Source: Mycobacterium sp. E1214 | GTDB taxonomy: Bacteria > Actinomycetota > Actinomycetes > Mycobacteriales > Mycobacteriaceae | NCBI RefSeq assembly: GCF_001666755.1 | Contig: NZ_LZJC01000016.1 | Span: 1-56,045 of the forward strand | DNA: 56,045 bases | Direction of reading: 5' to 3' | Shown: piece by piece, positions 49,501-53,629 of the stretch | How the letters are laid out: every line of letters begins with the position of its first letter | Position numbering within the stretch: position 1 is the stretch's first letter | Translations under genes and position numbers: made by a program | The notes under the pieces: generated by a model | Told to the model about the DNA's origin: nothing | The model's database searches: none | Seen by the model: only the letters and a program-made list of their open reading frames with translations

Positions 49501-51137
49501 CCATTGCGTGCGGCGCCGTCGCCGGTCTCTGCGGTGGGCGGACTCGTCCGTGCTCCGCTCGAAGCTGAACTCGCCGGCGCCGATGCCTGCGTGGGTCGAT
49601 GCGCGTTCCCGACGCCCCCTTGCGGGTTGGCGGCGGCTGAACTTTGGTGGCCTCCGGACAGTGCGGGAGCGCCCCCGTTCACTGGCGAAGTCGGCGCACC
49701 GGTCGTTTCGTTCGGAGCTGGCTGAACCTGCCGGGCCTCCGGACCGTTGCCGAGGCCGGGCTCCGATTCGGCCTGCGGTGTACCCGCGGTGGCGTCAGAT
49801 CCATTGGCCAAGAGGCTATTTGCACCGCGATCCGGTGCCGATTCGCTTGTCGCAGCGGACACGGTGGCGGCCGTCGAAAGGTCGGAGCCGGAAGACTGCC
49901 GGCTGAGGCTGGCGCCGAAGTCGGACGGGGAGGCGGACGTATCGCCGTCGGAGGGTGTGGGTGCCGCCTGTGAGCGGCCTTGGCCTGCGGGCGGCGGACT
50001 CTCGTTGGTGCCGTTCTCCGAAACACCGGGGGCCAAGTCACCGTCGGGCCCCGATTTGCTCGTCGGGAAGAAGTCATCCAACCCCGCCGACGTCTTGGGG
50101 ATGTCGGGCTCGACGAGCGTGGTGATGCTCGCGCCGTCGGCGTCATCGTCAGCGTCATCGGAGGACTTGTCGTCGGAAGATGCGTCCTCGGTGGAGGTGG
50201 CACTTTTCTCACCGTGGGCGTCACCTTCGGGGTGCTCCGAGGCGCCATGGATTCCTCCGGAGACCGCACCGCCCCCGGCGCCACCGAAGATGTCGTCGGC
50301 GGACAAGCCGCCGCCGGTGGCCTCCGCGCCGGCGACATTGCCGATCGCGCCCACACTGAAGTGGGTCAACCCGCCCTTGAGGGCCTTGGCTCCGATGTTG
50401 GTCGATTCGCCCAATGACTTCGATATGACACCGTGCGCAACGGCGCCTACGGCGCCGCCGACGACAGCGCCAACGGCGATTTCGGCGACTTGGCCCCAAT
50501 CGATTCCGCTACGTACGCCTTCGTGGATTTGGTACTCCTCGATGGCTATATCCTGCACCACCCCGATGGCCGCTCCGGTGATCGCGCCCACCGCAGCATC
50601 TTTGAGTAGCTGACGCAGGCCGGTCTTCGTCAGGGTCTCGGCCACCGCCGTGAGGATGCGCTTGATCAATTGCGCGGCCAGCTCACGGATCACCGCCATC
50701 GTGATCGCTTCAATGGGCGGGATCCATGCCAACGATGCGCCGAAGGTCCACTCGACAGAGGACAGCGCATAGGCGATCTCGGCGGCCGCGATGCCCAGCG
50801 TGCTCAGGATTTGCAGCTTGGTGTACTGAATCTGCGTTCCGGTCTGAGTGGCCAAGCTGCCCAATGAGGACATCGAATCGGCGAGGCTCTGGATCGAGGT
50901 GTCACCGGTGAGCAGCGACTGAAATTGCGCTGCGACAGCGCTGGCCGTCTGGCCCGTGATCGCCGACGCCGACTGCGATTGCGCCTGTTGCAGATTGGTC
51001 ATGACGGCCGACATCTGCTGCGAGGCGTTGTCCCAATCCGTGCCCATCTGGAACATCGCGGTCTCGTCACCTTTTGGCCATTGCTCGCCGGCCAAATACG
51101 CGACCCACTGCAGGCCGGAAGGTATCTCAATGCCCAT
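36540..51137 (-). CDS. Giant multi-effector toxin, 5' reading-frame segment (secretion and enzyme modules)
   Basis: First part of the toxin gene, starting ATG 51137. True coding runs to about 37.3 kb; from there to the stop at 36540 the frame encodes an Arg-rich shadow of the second segment. About 4,600 residues, in order: WXG100-like helical domain, disordered Ser/Thr/Ala/Pro linker (about 270-980), TcdA/B-like glycosyltransferase, Tox-PL, Nudix, ART1, ART2, ART3, Tox-PL 2, Fic 1, Fic 2, and an unidentified domain. Short conserved helical linkers recur between modules. Size, WXG start and position beside an ESX locus mark it as a type VII effector. It is the last gene of a minus-strand operon and follows the WXG100 gene by 45 bases. 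It could be a pseudogene in this strain if the frame change is real. Confidence 0.88.
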   Translation of the reverse strand: MGIEIPSGLQWVAYLAGEQWPKGDETAMFQMGTDWDNASQQMSAVMTNLQQAQSQSASAITGQTASAVAAQFQSLLTGDTSIQSLADSMSSLGSLATQTGTQIQYTKLQILSTLGIAAAEIAYALSSVEWTFGASLAWIPPIEAITMAVIRELAAQLIKRILTAVAETLTKTGLRQLLKDAAVGAITGAAIGVVQDIAIEEYQIHEGVRSGIDWGQVAEIAVGAVVGGAVGAVAHGVISKSLGESTNIGAKALKGGLTHFSVGAIGNVAGAEATGGGLSADDIFGGAGGGAVSGGIHGASEHPEGDAHGEKSATSTEDASSDDKSSDDADDDADGASITTLVEPDIPKTSAGLDDFFPTSKSGPDGDLAPGVSENGTNESPPPAGQGRSQAAPTPSDGDTSASPSDFGASLSRQSSGSDLSTAATVSAATSESAPDRGANSLLANGSDATAGTPQAESEPGLGNGPEARQVQPAPNETTGAPTSPVNGGAPALSGGHQSSAAANPQGGVGNAHRPTQASAPASSASSGARTSPPTAETGDGAARNGRVAQSNQSSAGASTGARLSASGPAPVARTADGPAVEPLERPGSAATSTADSTSSQVDRNTNPVDAGDGAEGTTASTTAAEDGGGASVARHLPDTTTSHDAEPSTTPVAPANSDVAHGVPTEPNANEPPATDGSGQLGQSEHPDDVQIQDSRPDSAEPIGDPQVPPRVPAEMAPVSADFEAVTDDSGVRGAASEADAGGRSPASAISDGDAASDASRSTPDNAERTSRPEPPEHPQRASASVSADAGESRPTSEPVARKTDEPASRQDKSSSNPRPLRDVLQGLPAEPTSASRARSDGNTDERTVSAAAKDESAPADSGQHEVLRLRGGAGDGSRFRQTLSKIAQRATGSDDRAASQDLFQALKEKAERVESARDGDTHPTPDDGFGADPFGLREPSPTPAHLQGVKLADVPITSVGEHIHALDMARRPGDPPPAELGHWSEAAPSRGRWFEDYPARPSTEPLPTRLEMPKVFHSIWLGGPVTDGRKTTDLVRRNLEKLSKAAQREGMRVILWTDVSRTDFDRPHSDAARMLSWARRHNVSLLSPDEVFHRAEPMHLGAEYRLENAKGTAAGFTAASDILRLEILHRFGGIYTDHDNRVRRLDGMRNLLGAPGFALHSQDNGIPNNSALLAARGHPFIRRYLDRIGSNYRKVQDQLHPEVHGFVGNSAKEQHKAYVLRPGMAIRRQSVTERTGPFNFTAVTESLNLHDDSVPRIRTDQLDMGAAHTWLSTKPLRFAPEQAPKVLEHAISGLIRDLQNRRGDLNFAAIAPLIEGLPDPAAGWKAVVDYLHSVPELRRQVQTVTYAYLRPKSNVPILGDRLRVRQLDLPQSVLEAFGLPGRGRAIDLSGTWRRAAFSVDVRSGEWGSRGLAHSPGDEQPMTFSRRGRGGNNAILHGLPQEDPRPEDAGRSVDEFDRPPSESEADSPTDAMALQSSAENDHSDPQPSRAVDIQRDTNSAAGGETRAEQGGERSGQPTPAQRLSAESGRSAGLPRSQESIDDIRSWIGDLNNDGDPEVAPDGPRLANCGPATMVVFDRLSGTPSFGRAYVDRSTDDHRQTHERYSGDGDRRTHELTRDELGAATGLRLVRSTPEGIADHLAAAGPGAHTVVAVRYRNGLQHSFNAYYDGTRVHALDGQHGTVRSWPPRLDRAENPVVQWFVGVPSDGDRPVAPPDKSGRSQDITRHGDNPDEHSAPNAQNPGASVHGGTDNRRLIQGLSDGSGLPHAASSNQRQLRHTLPRRESRSSDSSFGGEPTSRFGPEHVNELDRDPFLDADADRHSPRPLAAMSPEQRDAWEQELSRHGTELSSRARARLRPGAPTNPREAWDRFAEALDARRLAAADPSHGAARGHAQALLAVAQHDLRRLGMDPDALVDRYHAHAHAHAHAHADETRAPEPAASSTPPVEGAGEPHDLPTSGDGRVVDANGESHWGLYGAAGLLLRARRPDGSLAVLLQQRADWTDEGGTWGLPGGARDLEETVEQAAVREAREETGLRDDLVTVRAPVVTARAPGIDWTYTTVIADAPYALDTVPNDEGTRLRWVSLDEVESLTLHPGLGASWGSLRIQMADNPLPAPRPSAQLDPNVDPMVGVGVYSTLRTHATTFRTDNDLLFRYDTRPPDAIFAQGFATRDPSVPGLFDANHFLSTTRHPNIDLNFIQPEHDRVFLYTIDAPGGIDINATEGLDPDEYQQEIAFPGGIRRENIVGVQEVLQLHAESGDPDRPAGPRFAELELNPHFDPDLPNDAPPAPLGTVRDDSVPSSPSTGTDISFAPASSGVYRQGSESPSGFNELDDGPSTSRRFRDVLGSLPTENPSAAQRAASPAEPSPGNAHPPHPTLGDDEAATGGHTHGLSTPPARDDEHPPQPSAGDDAAVHHDDSAAPQHLAPTDLPPVPHAPEGPLPSLSGGHREAWSHELARHAEGDGSAAAKGKQREGAPQTRVDAWDHYVEALSGNEDGQVTRARADLARWGITDPDALLAVYHDQFNPPDAAPPSGDTAPDAAAAPAPSAPKAKDAAANDNSKTPSSGQTQLRHTAPRWEARDPSPSSDSSFGGEPTSRFGPEHVNELDRDPFLDADADRHSDDALHPTAAPADSADARVNPLTATLADVAHDGATAGSSTVDARPEPSRSIEVFDEHGNPIIPATALPGRITVDPPVFTIDRPSAQLDPSVRTADITGVPASRENPSAALHFRADDNLLFRDDSRRPRRIFEQGFRPRQPTNTDLSLMLNDYGSAFVSTTRDPLHNHLGQSAPRARVFRYLIDAPGGIDINSTFGSEHGGDHEAEVAFPGGIRTENVVGAQEVLREANMVDRALGRPIELGLGEFVRNPHYQPTATNPHFRVQETEAGSSTPDGPTRRDPSTDHPAGATEAPTGGHTHGASTPPAGDHEHPPQPPAGATAPRTVLGSLPAEDAWEDEQPIAPAHELSFDSSRPLPSAQLDASLGLDSVTGIPDGLAAQIRADDLPLFRDDTRHPSEVFTSGFEPLDPTNTNLTTFVLGRPGAFVSTTRDATLNHLGPPTEARPSVYRYHIVAPGGIDVNATLPHHQDGHEGEVAFLGGIRRENILGAEQVLDGRPQVLRLGGFIPNDHFDPAAANPHFAAESPAETPDSPEASDDDITPMNTPRARPAALPPEVAATLELDPPDSSHPEGATQLPEAEFDSGARNFDDSGSPQDLSPTALRGVAADMDTSEARPARADATELESHRGPLPEPPTEQPILARIPHSVYSIDEVRDWIGDLNNDGDPTVPPSGDRLLNCGPATMVVFDRLSGIEGPARAHLGGMSPDDVGLATGLPLVPRSRDGIAERLRDEGAGAHTVVAVRYRDGQAHSFNAFYDGEEVHALDGQHGTITPWPPTLDRLNNPVQAWFMGTPFHGDASIFSLAHRAEPPATPARSVLHATNDHESADEAPEREGSSSASDDGEYGASDSSGSAETDYGTNPVSWFDRDIRDDASLDSFLLTTGDNDDVRRWLESIGNDERPDVAQDEPVTLSQALPQENWWRMYLDSGDHAAALARDPANPGGLYDSDESPGFQADMEHAYRSVLDNPEALRQQLDWDEYNRMHAMVTSNARAAGDDDYRITGTDYDRGMDHYLGTYWAADDLLTERIGDRPLITQGRLRDVPPLRRGDVIVTLTRDDDEYPLLTTAYRADRVPETVNAVFDQYRQDLGNASSEHQRLRAIGRVVRTLHVLHPFGEGNGRLNVYFLLPRLLQSNGFRPVITPSMAHLFSGGFSLDHIATALRWFQGQHLEDGLDGMGESAPWRVTDDDADSLSSRPTSASGSEGGSGPHTAPAPTTLGGLPTDDAAADAPAEHQNAAASTQEPRPSEPDHPIAPTAGIAPPPPLDEHSELTNVQVAEYNRTVRDWLDRIADTDWPDVARPSTSLSHLLPEENWWRLYIDPQDHAVAQQHDDPGFLYDMQNSPGFQRAMVSAYRSYLDKPAGQRPPIDWDEYSDMHWQATRGIQGDFEIADVEERHNFHPIVGDRPAPDLLTEQVAGRPLVTTAPPELGKYDPLPQSLRDNAIVTISSSWGDIPAVRTEFAESDVPRMVNAVFDQFYEDLGGAETEHDKLRAIGRVVRTLHVLHPHNDGNGRLNINLLLPRLLMENGFSPVVTHSMSDLFSGGFSLDQIATALRWGQDRDLTRGLDDLRNPESPTGTGTAAAPHAPEDELQGLPPQEPEATVLGGLLTEEPATDDAAAHQDASAPAEDSPREDVPPVAHSPEGPLPPLPDDRREAWSQELAGHAEGEGPSAATGKRREGAPQTRIDAWDRFVEALNAGEDSQLARARADLVNWGITDPDALLPVYRDQMALPSPKSGAFGPLRDAPPVDADLDHEYGPLVNAKRVKPEEADPDGLTHVNPVFYRLSDMPPGLLDLHRDANWHYAVDAEGHIRIGSEELADMLSHDELIEQFQATYDRPPASDVELGEFRSLIDGQGHPTVAVEFDAQGNVAAGRPQSRVSGEIGWNAETHQWEVNDKSGRYMSEKVRQPFPTQDEMRRWVDNVATRLSAHLGQPVAGRLLKHADRPQPPDPGHHDAPAPAPDAHPPAGDTAPDAAAAPATETHPADPAPPRPAADRPTGSESRRPSAEGKLETCTAAGAARTGTPAARPHRGQPDPRRHRRARAIQLRRCGAQTRRASGAAIGRRRRMGEQPGAGHRAVLRRRPAAQRGRHAAGRPRTDPRHRPLGQADFDDQPPIGRRIGALHPALQGEHRKVRVRAHRRLHQHLGFLLRASASALRHRAGQHHPPEGERHRGGDRLADARHGADQPARRPPDQRRPNSGAGHPIPRTDPGGHHPPAKHIARRDASLSPRLQDTGCRSQSRRHQWR
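37480..38080 (-). other. Domain: unidentified module before the frame crossing
   Basis: About 195 residues with a compact alpha/beta look: PVFYRLSDMPPGLLDLHRD, AVDAEGHIRIGSEELADML, and WEVNDKSGRYMSEKV. It occupies the position of an effector module in the series. I do not recognise a family. Confidence 0.5.
38560..39440 (-). other. Domain: Fic-like (Fido), copy 2
   Basis: HPHNDGNGRLN starts at His4122. Phe of the Fic motif is His and the last Arg is Ile, so activity may differ from classical AMPylation. The surrounding helices (LPEENWWRLYIDPQD, DLFSGGFSLDQIATALRW) match copy 1, proving duplication. Confidence 0.7.
39770..40620 (-). other. Domain: Fic-like (Fido), copy 1
   Basis: The Fic loop HPFGEGNGRLN starts at His3731; an N-terminal helical part begins LPQENWWRMYLDSGD. 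Fic proteins transfer AMP or other phosphate-containing groups to hydroxyl side chains. The final Arg of the consensus HxFx(D/E)GNGRxxR is replaced by Val. Confidence 0.7.
40920..41365 (-). other. Domain: Tox-PL papain-like toxin, copy 2
   Basis: Cys3297 in NCGPATMVVFDRL, His3368 in AHSFNAFYDG and Asp3383 in ALDGQHG keep the catalytic layout of copy 1. A loop of about 20 residues present in copy 1 (VDRSTDDHRQTHERYS region) is missing here. Confidence 0.75.
41740..42150 (-). other. Domain: pertussis-toxin-like ADP-ribosyltransferase 3
   Basis: R-S-E elements: Arg3008 in FRDDTRHPSEVF, Ser3045 in FVSTTRD, and Glu3090-x-Glu3092 in EGEVAFLGG. Closest in visible sequence to copy 2. All catalytic residues are intact, so there is no sign of decay. 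Confidence 0.78.
42550..42960 (-). other. Domain: pertussis-toxin-like ADP-ribosyltransferase 2
   Basis: R-S-E elements: Arg2741 in FRDDSRRPRRIF, Ser2778 in FVSTTRDP, and Glu2823-x-Glu2825 in EAEVAFPGG. The biglutamate ExE differs from the QxE of copy 1. The module also shares the RYLIDAPGGIDIN strand with the other copies, showing descent by duplication. Confidence 0.78.
43275..43380 (-). repeat. 106-bp direct repeat, copy A, in linker before ART2
   Basis: Nearly identical (about 3 mismatches) to 45672-45777. It encodes the linker FGPEHVNELDRDPFLDADAD. The copies flank the Nudix and ART1 modules, so recombination between them would remove or duplicate that cassette in frame (2,397 bp apart, a multiple of three). 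Confidence 0.85.
44310..44720 (-). other. Domain: pertussis-toxin-like ADP-ribosyltransferase 1
   Basis: All three R-S-E elements are visible: Arg2155 in FRYDTRPPDAIF, the STT strand beginning Ser2187 (FLSTTRH), and Gln2231-x-Glu2233 in QQEIAFPGG. The RPPxxIFxxGF pattern is that of the pertussis/cholera-toxin-like ART group. A QxE motif is often associated with Arg or Asn modification; the target is unknown. Confidence 0.78.
44820..45270 (-). other. Domain: Nudix hydrolase module
   Basis: The complete Nudix box GX5EX7REUXEEXGU runs from Gly2014 with REAREETGL intact, in a fold of about 145 residues beginning GLYGAAGLLLRARR. Nudix enzymes split nucleoside diphosphate derivatives such as ADP-ribose, NAD or capped RNA. 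A catalytic Nudix domain inside a toxin just before three ADP-ribosyltransferases is unusual. Confidence 0.8.
45347..45381 (-). repeat. Hexanucleotide tandem repeat (cgtggg, 5.8 copies)
   Basis: The repeat encodes alternating His-Ala residues before the DETRAPEP linker. Changes in copy number alter length by two residues without a frameshift. Confidence 0.85.
45672..45777 (-). repeat. 106-bp direct repeat, copy B, in linker before Nudix
   Basis: Partner of 43275-43380. Identity in DNA, including third codon positions, points to a recent duplication or gene conversion. Confidence 0.85.
46020..46540 (-). other. Domain: Tox-PL papain-like toxin, copy 1
   Basis: From SIDDIRSWIGDLNNDGD to about VVQWFVGVP. 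The catalytic triad of the Tox-PL (papain-fold toxin, possible glutamine deamidase or protease) family is visible: Cys1569 in NCGPATMVVFDRL, His1662 in QHSFNAYYDG and Asp1677 in ALDGQHG. Copy 2 (40.95-41.36 kb) has the same layout. The substrate cannot be predicted. Confidence 0.75.
47280..48110 (-). other. Domain: TcdA/TcdB-like glycosyltransferase (DxD)
   Basis: Starts at MPKVFHSIWLGGP (residue 1014). The nucleotide-sugar signature ILRLEILHRFGGIYTDHDN has the DxD metal ligands at Asp1139 and Asp1141. This pattern defines the glycosyltransferase family with a DxD motif (Gly_transf_sug / TcdA-TcdB catalytic type). In clostridial toxins such domains glucosylate Rho GTPases; the target here is unknown. 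The segment after it (to about 46.9 kb) is unassigned. Confidence 0.75.
50380..51137 (-). other. Domain: WXG100-like N-terminal secretion domain of giant toxin
   Basis: Residues 1 to about 250. A helical segment with WDNASQQMSAVMTNLQQ and a later helix of the LSSLGSLATQ type resembles WXG100/ESAT-6 helix pairs found at the start of actinobacterial polymorphic toxins. Two Gly/Ala-rich helices (AAVGAITGAAIGVVQD, AEIAVGAVVGGAVGAVAHG) follow and may be membrane-active. YQIHE fits the YxxxD/E export motif pattern. This is the likely handle for the ESX motor EccC. Confidence 0.65.
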
Positions 51138-51182
51138 GAAATGTCCCGCGATGCGTGCGCACGGTTCCTCGGTCGCGCGCCG

Positions 51183-52352
51183 TCACTTCACCGCAGCGGC
51201 GGGATCGTTGGCGGGCGCCGCTGGACCACCAGGTGTGCCATGATTCGTCTGCCCGCCACTCTGGGCCGCCTGCATCGCCGCACTCACCCCCTCGCCCGCC
51301 GGTTGAGCCATCTGCTCCACGAGCTGTTCCAATGCATCGAGGCCCGACCCCGCAGTGGAGCCTCCCGCTCCCGGAATCGCGCTCAACACGTTCCCTGTGG
51401 GGGTCGCCGGACCACCGCTGGTGGGCACCGTTGGCAGAACGGACTGTTGGGGCGAGACGGCGGCCAGAGTGTTGGACGGCGAGGTCGACGCCGCGGGGAC
51501 AGCCACGTTTGTCGGCGCGGGCGGTTGAGCCGGCACTTCCGGTGACCCCGGCCGGACGGCCAGTGACGGCGCAGCGGCCGCGCCGGAACCGTTGCCGCCC
51601 AGGACTTCAGCCGCCGGAACGGCCGGCTGGGCCGGAATACGAGGCAGCTCGGGCGACGGCGAACCCACCCCCGACGACAACAGCTCCTGCGACCCGTTCG
51701 CCGCCGGAACCGCCGGCTCGGCCGGCTGGGCCGGAATACGAGGCAGCAGCGGCGACGGCGAAACCACCCCCGATGACAACAGCTCCTGCGACCCGTTCGT
51801 CGCCGGAACGGCCGGCTGGGCCGGGATAGCAGGCAGCTCGGGCAAAAGTCCCGACAGGGCGGGAGTTTGCGGCAGGAACTCCCGAGGCTGCATCGGTGCG
51901 AGCTGGGACGACGCCGTCAACACCGTGCTTGGCCCCCCGGAGCCGGGACCAGCGCCGGCACCCGAACCATCGCCCGAACCGGAACCGTCACCCGAGCCCA
52001 AACCGCCCCCAGCACCACCGGAACCCATGCTCAACAACGTATTTCCGGTACTACCGCCTTGTTGATCCTGATGCTGGAAATTGCTGGCTGCCGCCGTCAA
52101 TGACTGTGCCAGGCTGTCCAGCTGCTGCGTTGTGGCGTTGATGGAGCTATCCACCTGATCGACTTGCGTGAGGTATCCGCTGGACCCATTGGCGAAGCCG
52201 TCACCGATGGAGTCATTGCCCCACGGCGAACCCAGACCGGCGAGCTGTCCCTGAAGGGTGGAGAGCACTTGCTTGATCGTGGCGCTGACATCGGCAACGT
52301 TCGCGGCAGCCGTCTGGAGGTCCTCCGGGTTCACGCTCAGTGACTCGGTCAT
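51183..52352 (-). CDS. WXG100-family protein with long Pro/Gly-rich tail
   Basis: A 389-residue protein. The first ~100 residues form a WXG100 helical hairpin (SVNPEDLQTAAANVADV, turn SPWGND, second helix SINATTQQLDSLAQSLTAAA). The remainder is disordered: a Gly/Ser stretch, then Pro/Ala repeats including two near-identical units containing NGSQELLSSGV. ATG 52352 has GAGGAG six bases upstream, so I prefer it to GTG 52355. It lies between the YbaB-like gene and the giant toxin in one operon. It is probably a secreted partner of the toxin's N-terminal domain. No separate small EsxA/EsxB pair is present in the window. Confidence 0.82.
   Translation of the reverse strand: MTESLSVNPEDLQTAAANVADVSATIKQVLSTLQGQLAGLGSPWGNDSIGDGFANGSSGYLTQVDQVDSSINATTQQLDSLAQSLTAAASNFQHQDQQGGSTGNTLLSMGSGGAGGGLGSGDGSGSGDGSGAGAGPGSGGPSTVLTASSQLAPMQPREFLPQTPALSGLLPELPAIPAQPAVPATNGSQELLSSGVVSPSPLLPRIPAQPAEPAVPAANGSQELLSSGVGSPSPELPRIPAQPAVPAAEVLGGNGSGAAAAPSLAVRPGSPEVPAQPPAPTNVAVPAASTSPSNTLAAVSPQQSVLPTVPTSGGPATPTGNVLSAIPGAGGSTAGSGLDALEQLVEQMAQPAGEGVSAAMQAAQSGGQTNHGTPGGPAAPANDPAAAVK
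51611..51830 (-). repeat. Tandem direct repeat (~99 bp, two copies plus part) in WXG100 tail
   Basis: Two near-identical units encoding IPAQPA-type prolines and NGSQELLSSGV, then a partial third. In frame, so copy changes would preserve coding. Confidence 0.75.
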
Positions 52353-52354
52353 CA

Positions 52355-52819
52355 CTATCTCCTCACTGTCGGGAACGACGGATCTTCGTCCTGGGCGTCT
52401 CCGCCGTCACGGAGACGCGACGGCGTGCCCTGGGGTGCGCTCAGTCCGGATAACAGACTGCCGAAATCGGGCAGGTCCGCGACGAGGCCGGAGAGCGACG
52501 AGATGTCCTGGCGGCGTTGATTCAAGGGCGCCAACAGAGCCGCCGATTGACGTTCGATCTCTTGTACGGCCTGCTGTGCCGCGGCTGTGATGTGGCCAGC
52601 CAAATCGGCGAACTCGTACTCGTCGAGGTACGACTCGTCGATCACCGTATTGGTGACCACGCGCTGCGCATCGACGGTTATCTCGACGGTACCGTCCGCC
52701 GCGGTTGCCGTCGCGGTCAGCGCCGCCCGGCGTTGCTGCATGACCGCCAGATCGCGCATCTGCTCCTGCACCAACGAAAGCACGTGGGTGAGGTCATGAT
52801 TCATGGCGTCGTTATCCAT
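52355..52819 (-). CDS. YbaB/EspL-like ESX-associated protein, second copy
   Basis: A 154-residue protein: N-terminal coiled-coil helix (LTHVLSLVQEQMRDLAVMQQRR), a three-strand segment (LTATATAADGTVEITVDAQRVV), a long helix (LAGHITAAAQQAVQEIERQ) and a polar tail. This is the YbaB/EbfC plan seen in EspL. AAGGAGG lies 8 bases before the ATG at 52819. It is followed at once by the WXG100 gene. It may act as chaperone or regulator for the toxin operon, by analogy with EspL. Confidence 0.72.
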   Translation of the reverse strand: MDNDAMNHDLTHVLSLVQEQMRDLAVMQQRRAALTATATAADGTVEITVDAQRVVTNTVIDESYLDEYEFADLAGHITAAAQQAVQEIERQSAALLAPLNQRRQDISSLSGLVADLPDFGSLLSGLSAPQGTPSRLRDGGDAQDEDPSFPTVRR

Positions 52820-52852
52820 GTGAATGCCTCCTTGAGGGTCGGTCGCGATGGC

Positions 52853-53629
52853 TCACGACTCACGTCGAAACTCCCGCAGAACGGCCACGTCATCGGCGAT
52901 GAGCCGATCGACCTGCTCGTGCAGGAATGCCCTGGTCATGGGCCGGGCATGGGTCTGATCCGCCGCGTAGATGTAGTCCCCGTCGTCGCCGACTCGCACC
53001 CATACCAGCGCACGCTTTCCGCGGTCCAAGCCCCATTTGCGCGTTGGGCGCCAATGACTTTGAATGGTCGAGTACGCTGTCACCTCGCTCGCCGGGACCG
53101 TGATCCCGCTTGCCGAAGCGGACCGGTGCCGCACGTCGAAGGGGTCCTCGTCGAATTCCGCCTTTCCCCGCGGGACGTATTCGGGGATGACGATTGCCGG
53201 GTGCACTCCCGGTTGTGTCAAAGAGACGGCATCGGCGATCGCGGCACCCAGGTCGTAGGGTGAAACGGTGTAGATGTCGACGACATCTTCATCGGGGCGC
53301 TGAGCCGCGAAGAAACCGAGGTGCCCTGTGCGGTAGGCGATCACCCGCTGGCTAGGTGTATCGGCGGGGATGTACTGCACACGGCACTCCACCCGGATGT
53401 CGGCGGCGTCATAGGCCGCCGCGCACTCCACGAAGATCTGCAGGTCGCCGTAGTTGAACCGCTCGAGCACCGCGTCGGCGTAGGCGGCAGCGTCGTCTCG
53501 TGTGGCGAAACGCGGTCCCTGGGTGAACATGAAGGGGTACGGCATGAAGTCGCGGCCGAAATACTGGCTGATCGCGTTGAGGTCGACCAGATCGAGGGTT
53601 CCGACCTGTGACATGAGCGTCCCGTTCAT
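52853..53629 (-). CDS. EspG-like secretion-associated protein
   Basis: A 258-residue protein. The succession of strands with VECRVQYIPAD, RVIAYRTGHLGFFAAQRPDEDVVDIY and YDLGAAIADAVSL, and a C-terminal half with VTAYSTIQSHW and DGDYIYAADQ, resembles the EspG family, cytosolic chaperones that bind PE/PPE or Esx substrates. I judged this by eye, and no PE/PPE is present, so it might serve the WXG100 protein or the giant toxin. ATG 53629 overlaps the previous stop (ATGA); ATG 53614 is an alternative. The open frame upstream to 53848 is a shadow. Confidence 0.55.
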   Translation of the reverse strand: MNGTLMSQVGTLDLVDLNAISQYFGRDFMPYPFMFTQGPRFATRDDAAAYADAVLERFNYGDLQIFVECAAAYDAADIRVECRVQYIPADTPSQRVIAYRTGHLGFFAAQRPDEDVVDIYTVSPYDLGAAIADAVSLTQPGVHPAIVIPEYVPRGKAEFDEDPFDVRHRSASASGITVPASEVTAYSTIQSHWRPTRKWGLDRGKRALVWVRVGDDGDYIYAADQTHARPMTRAFLHEQVDRLIADDVAVLREFRRES

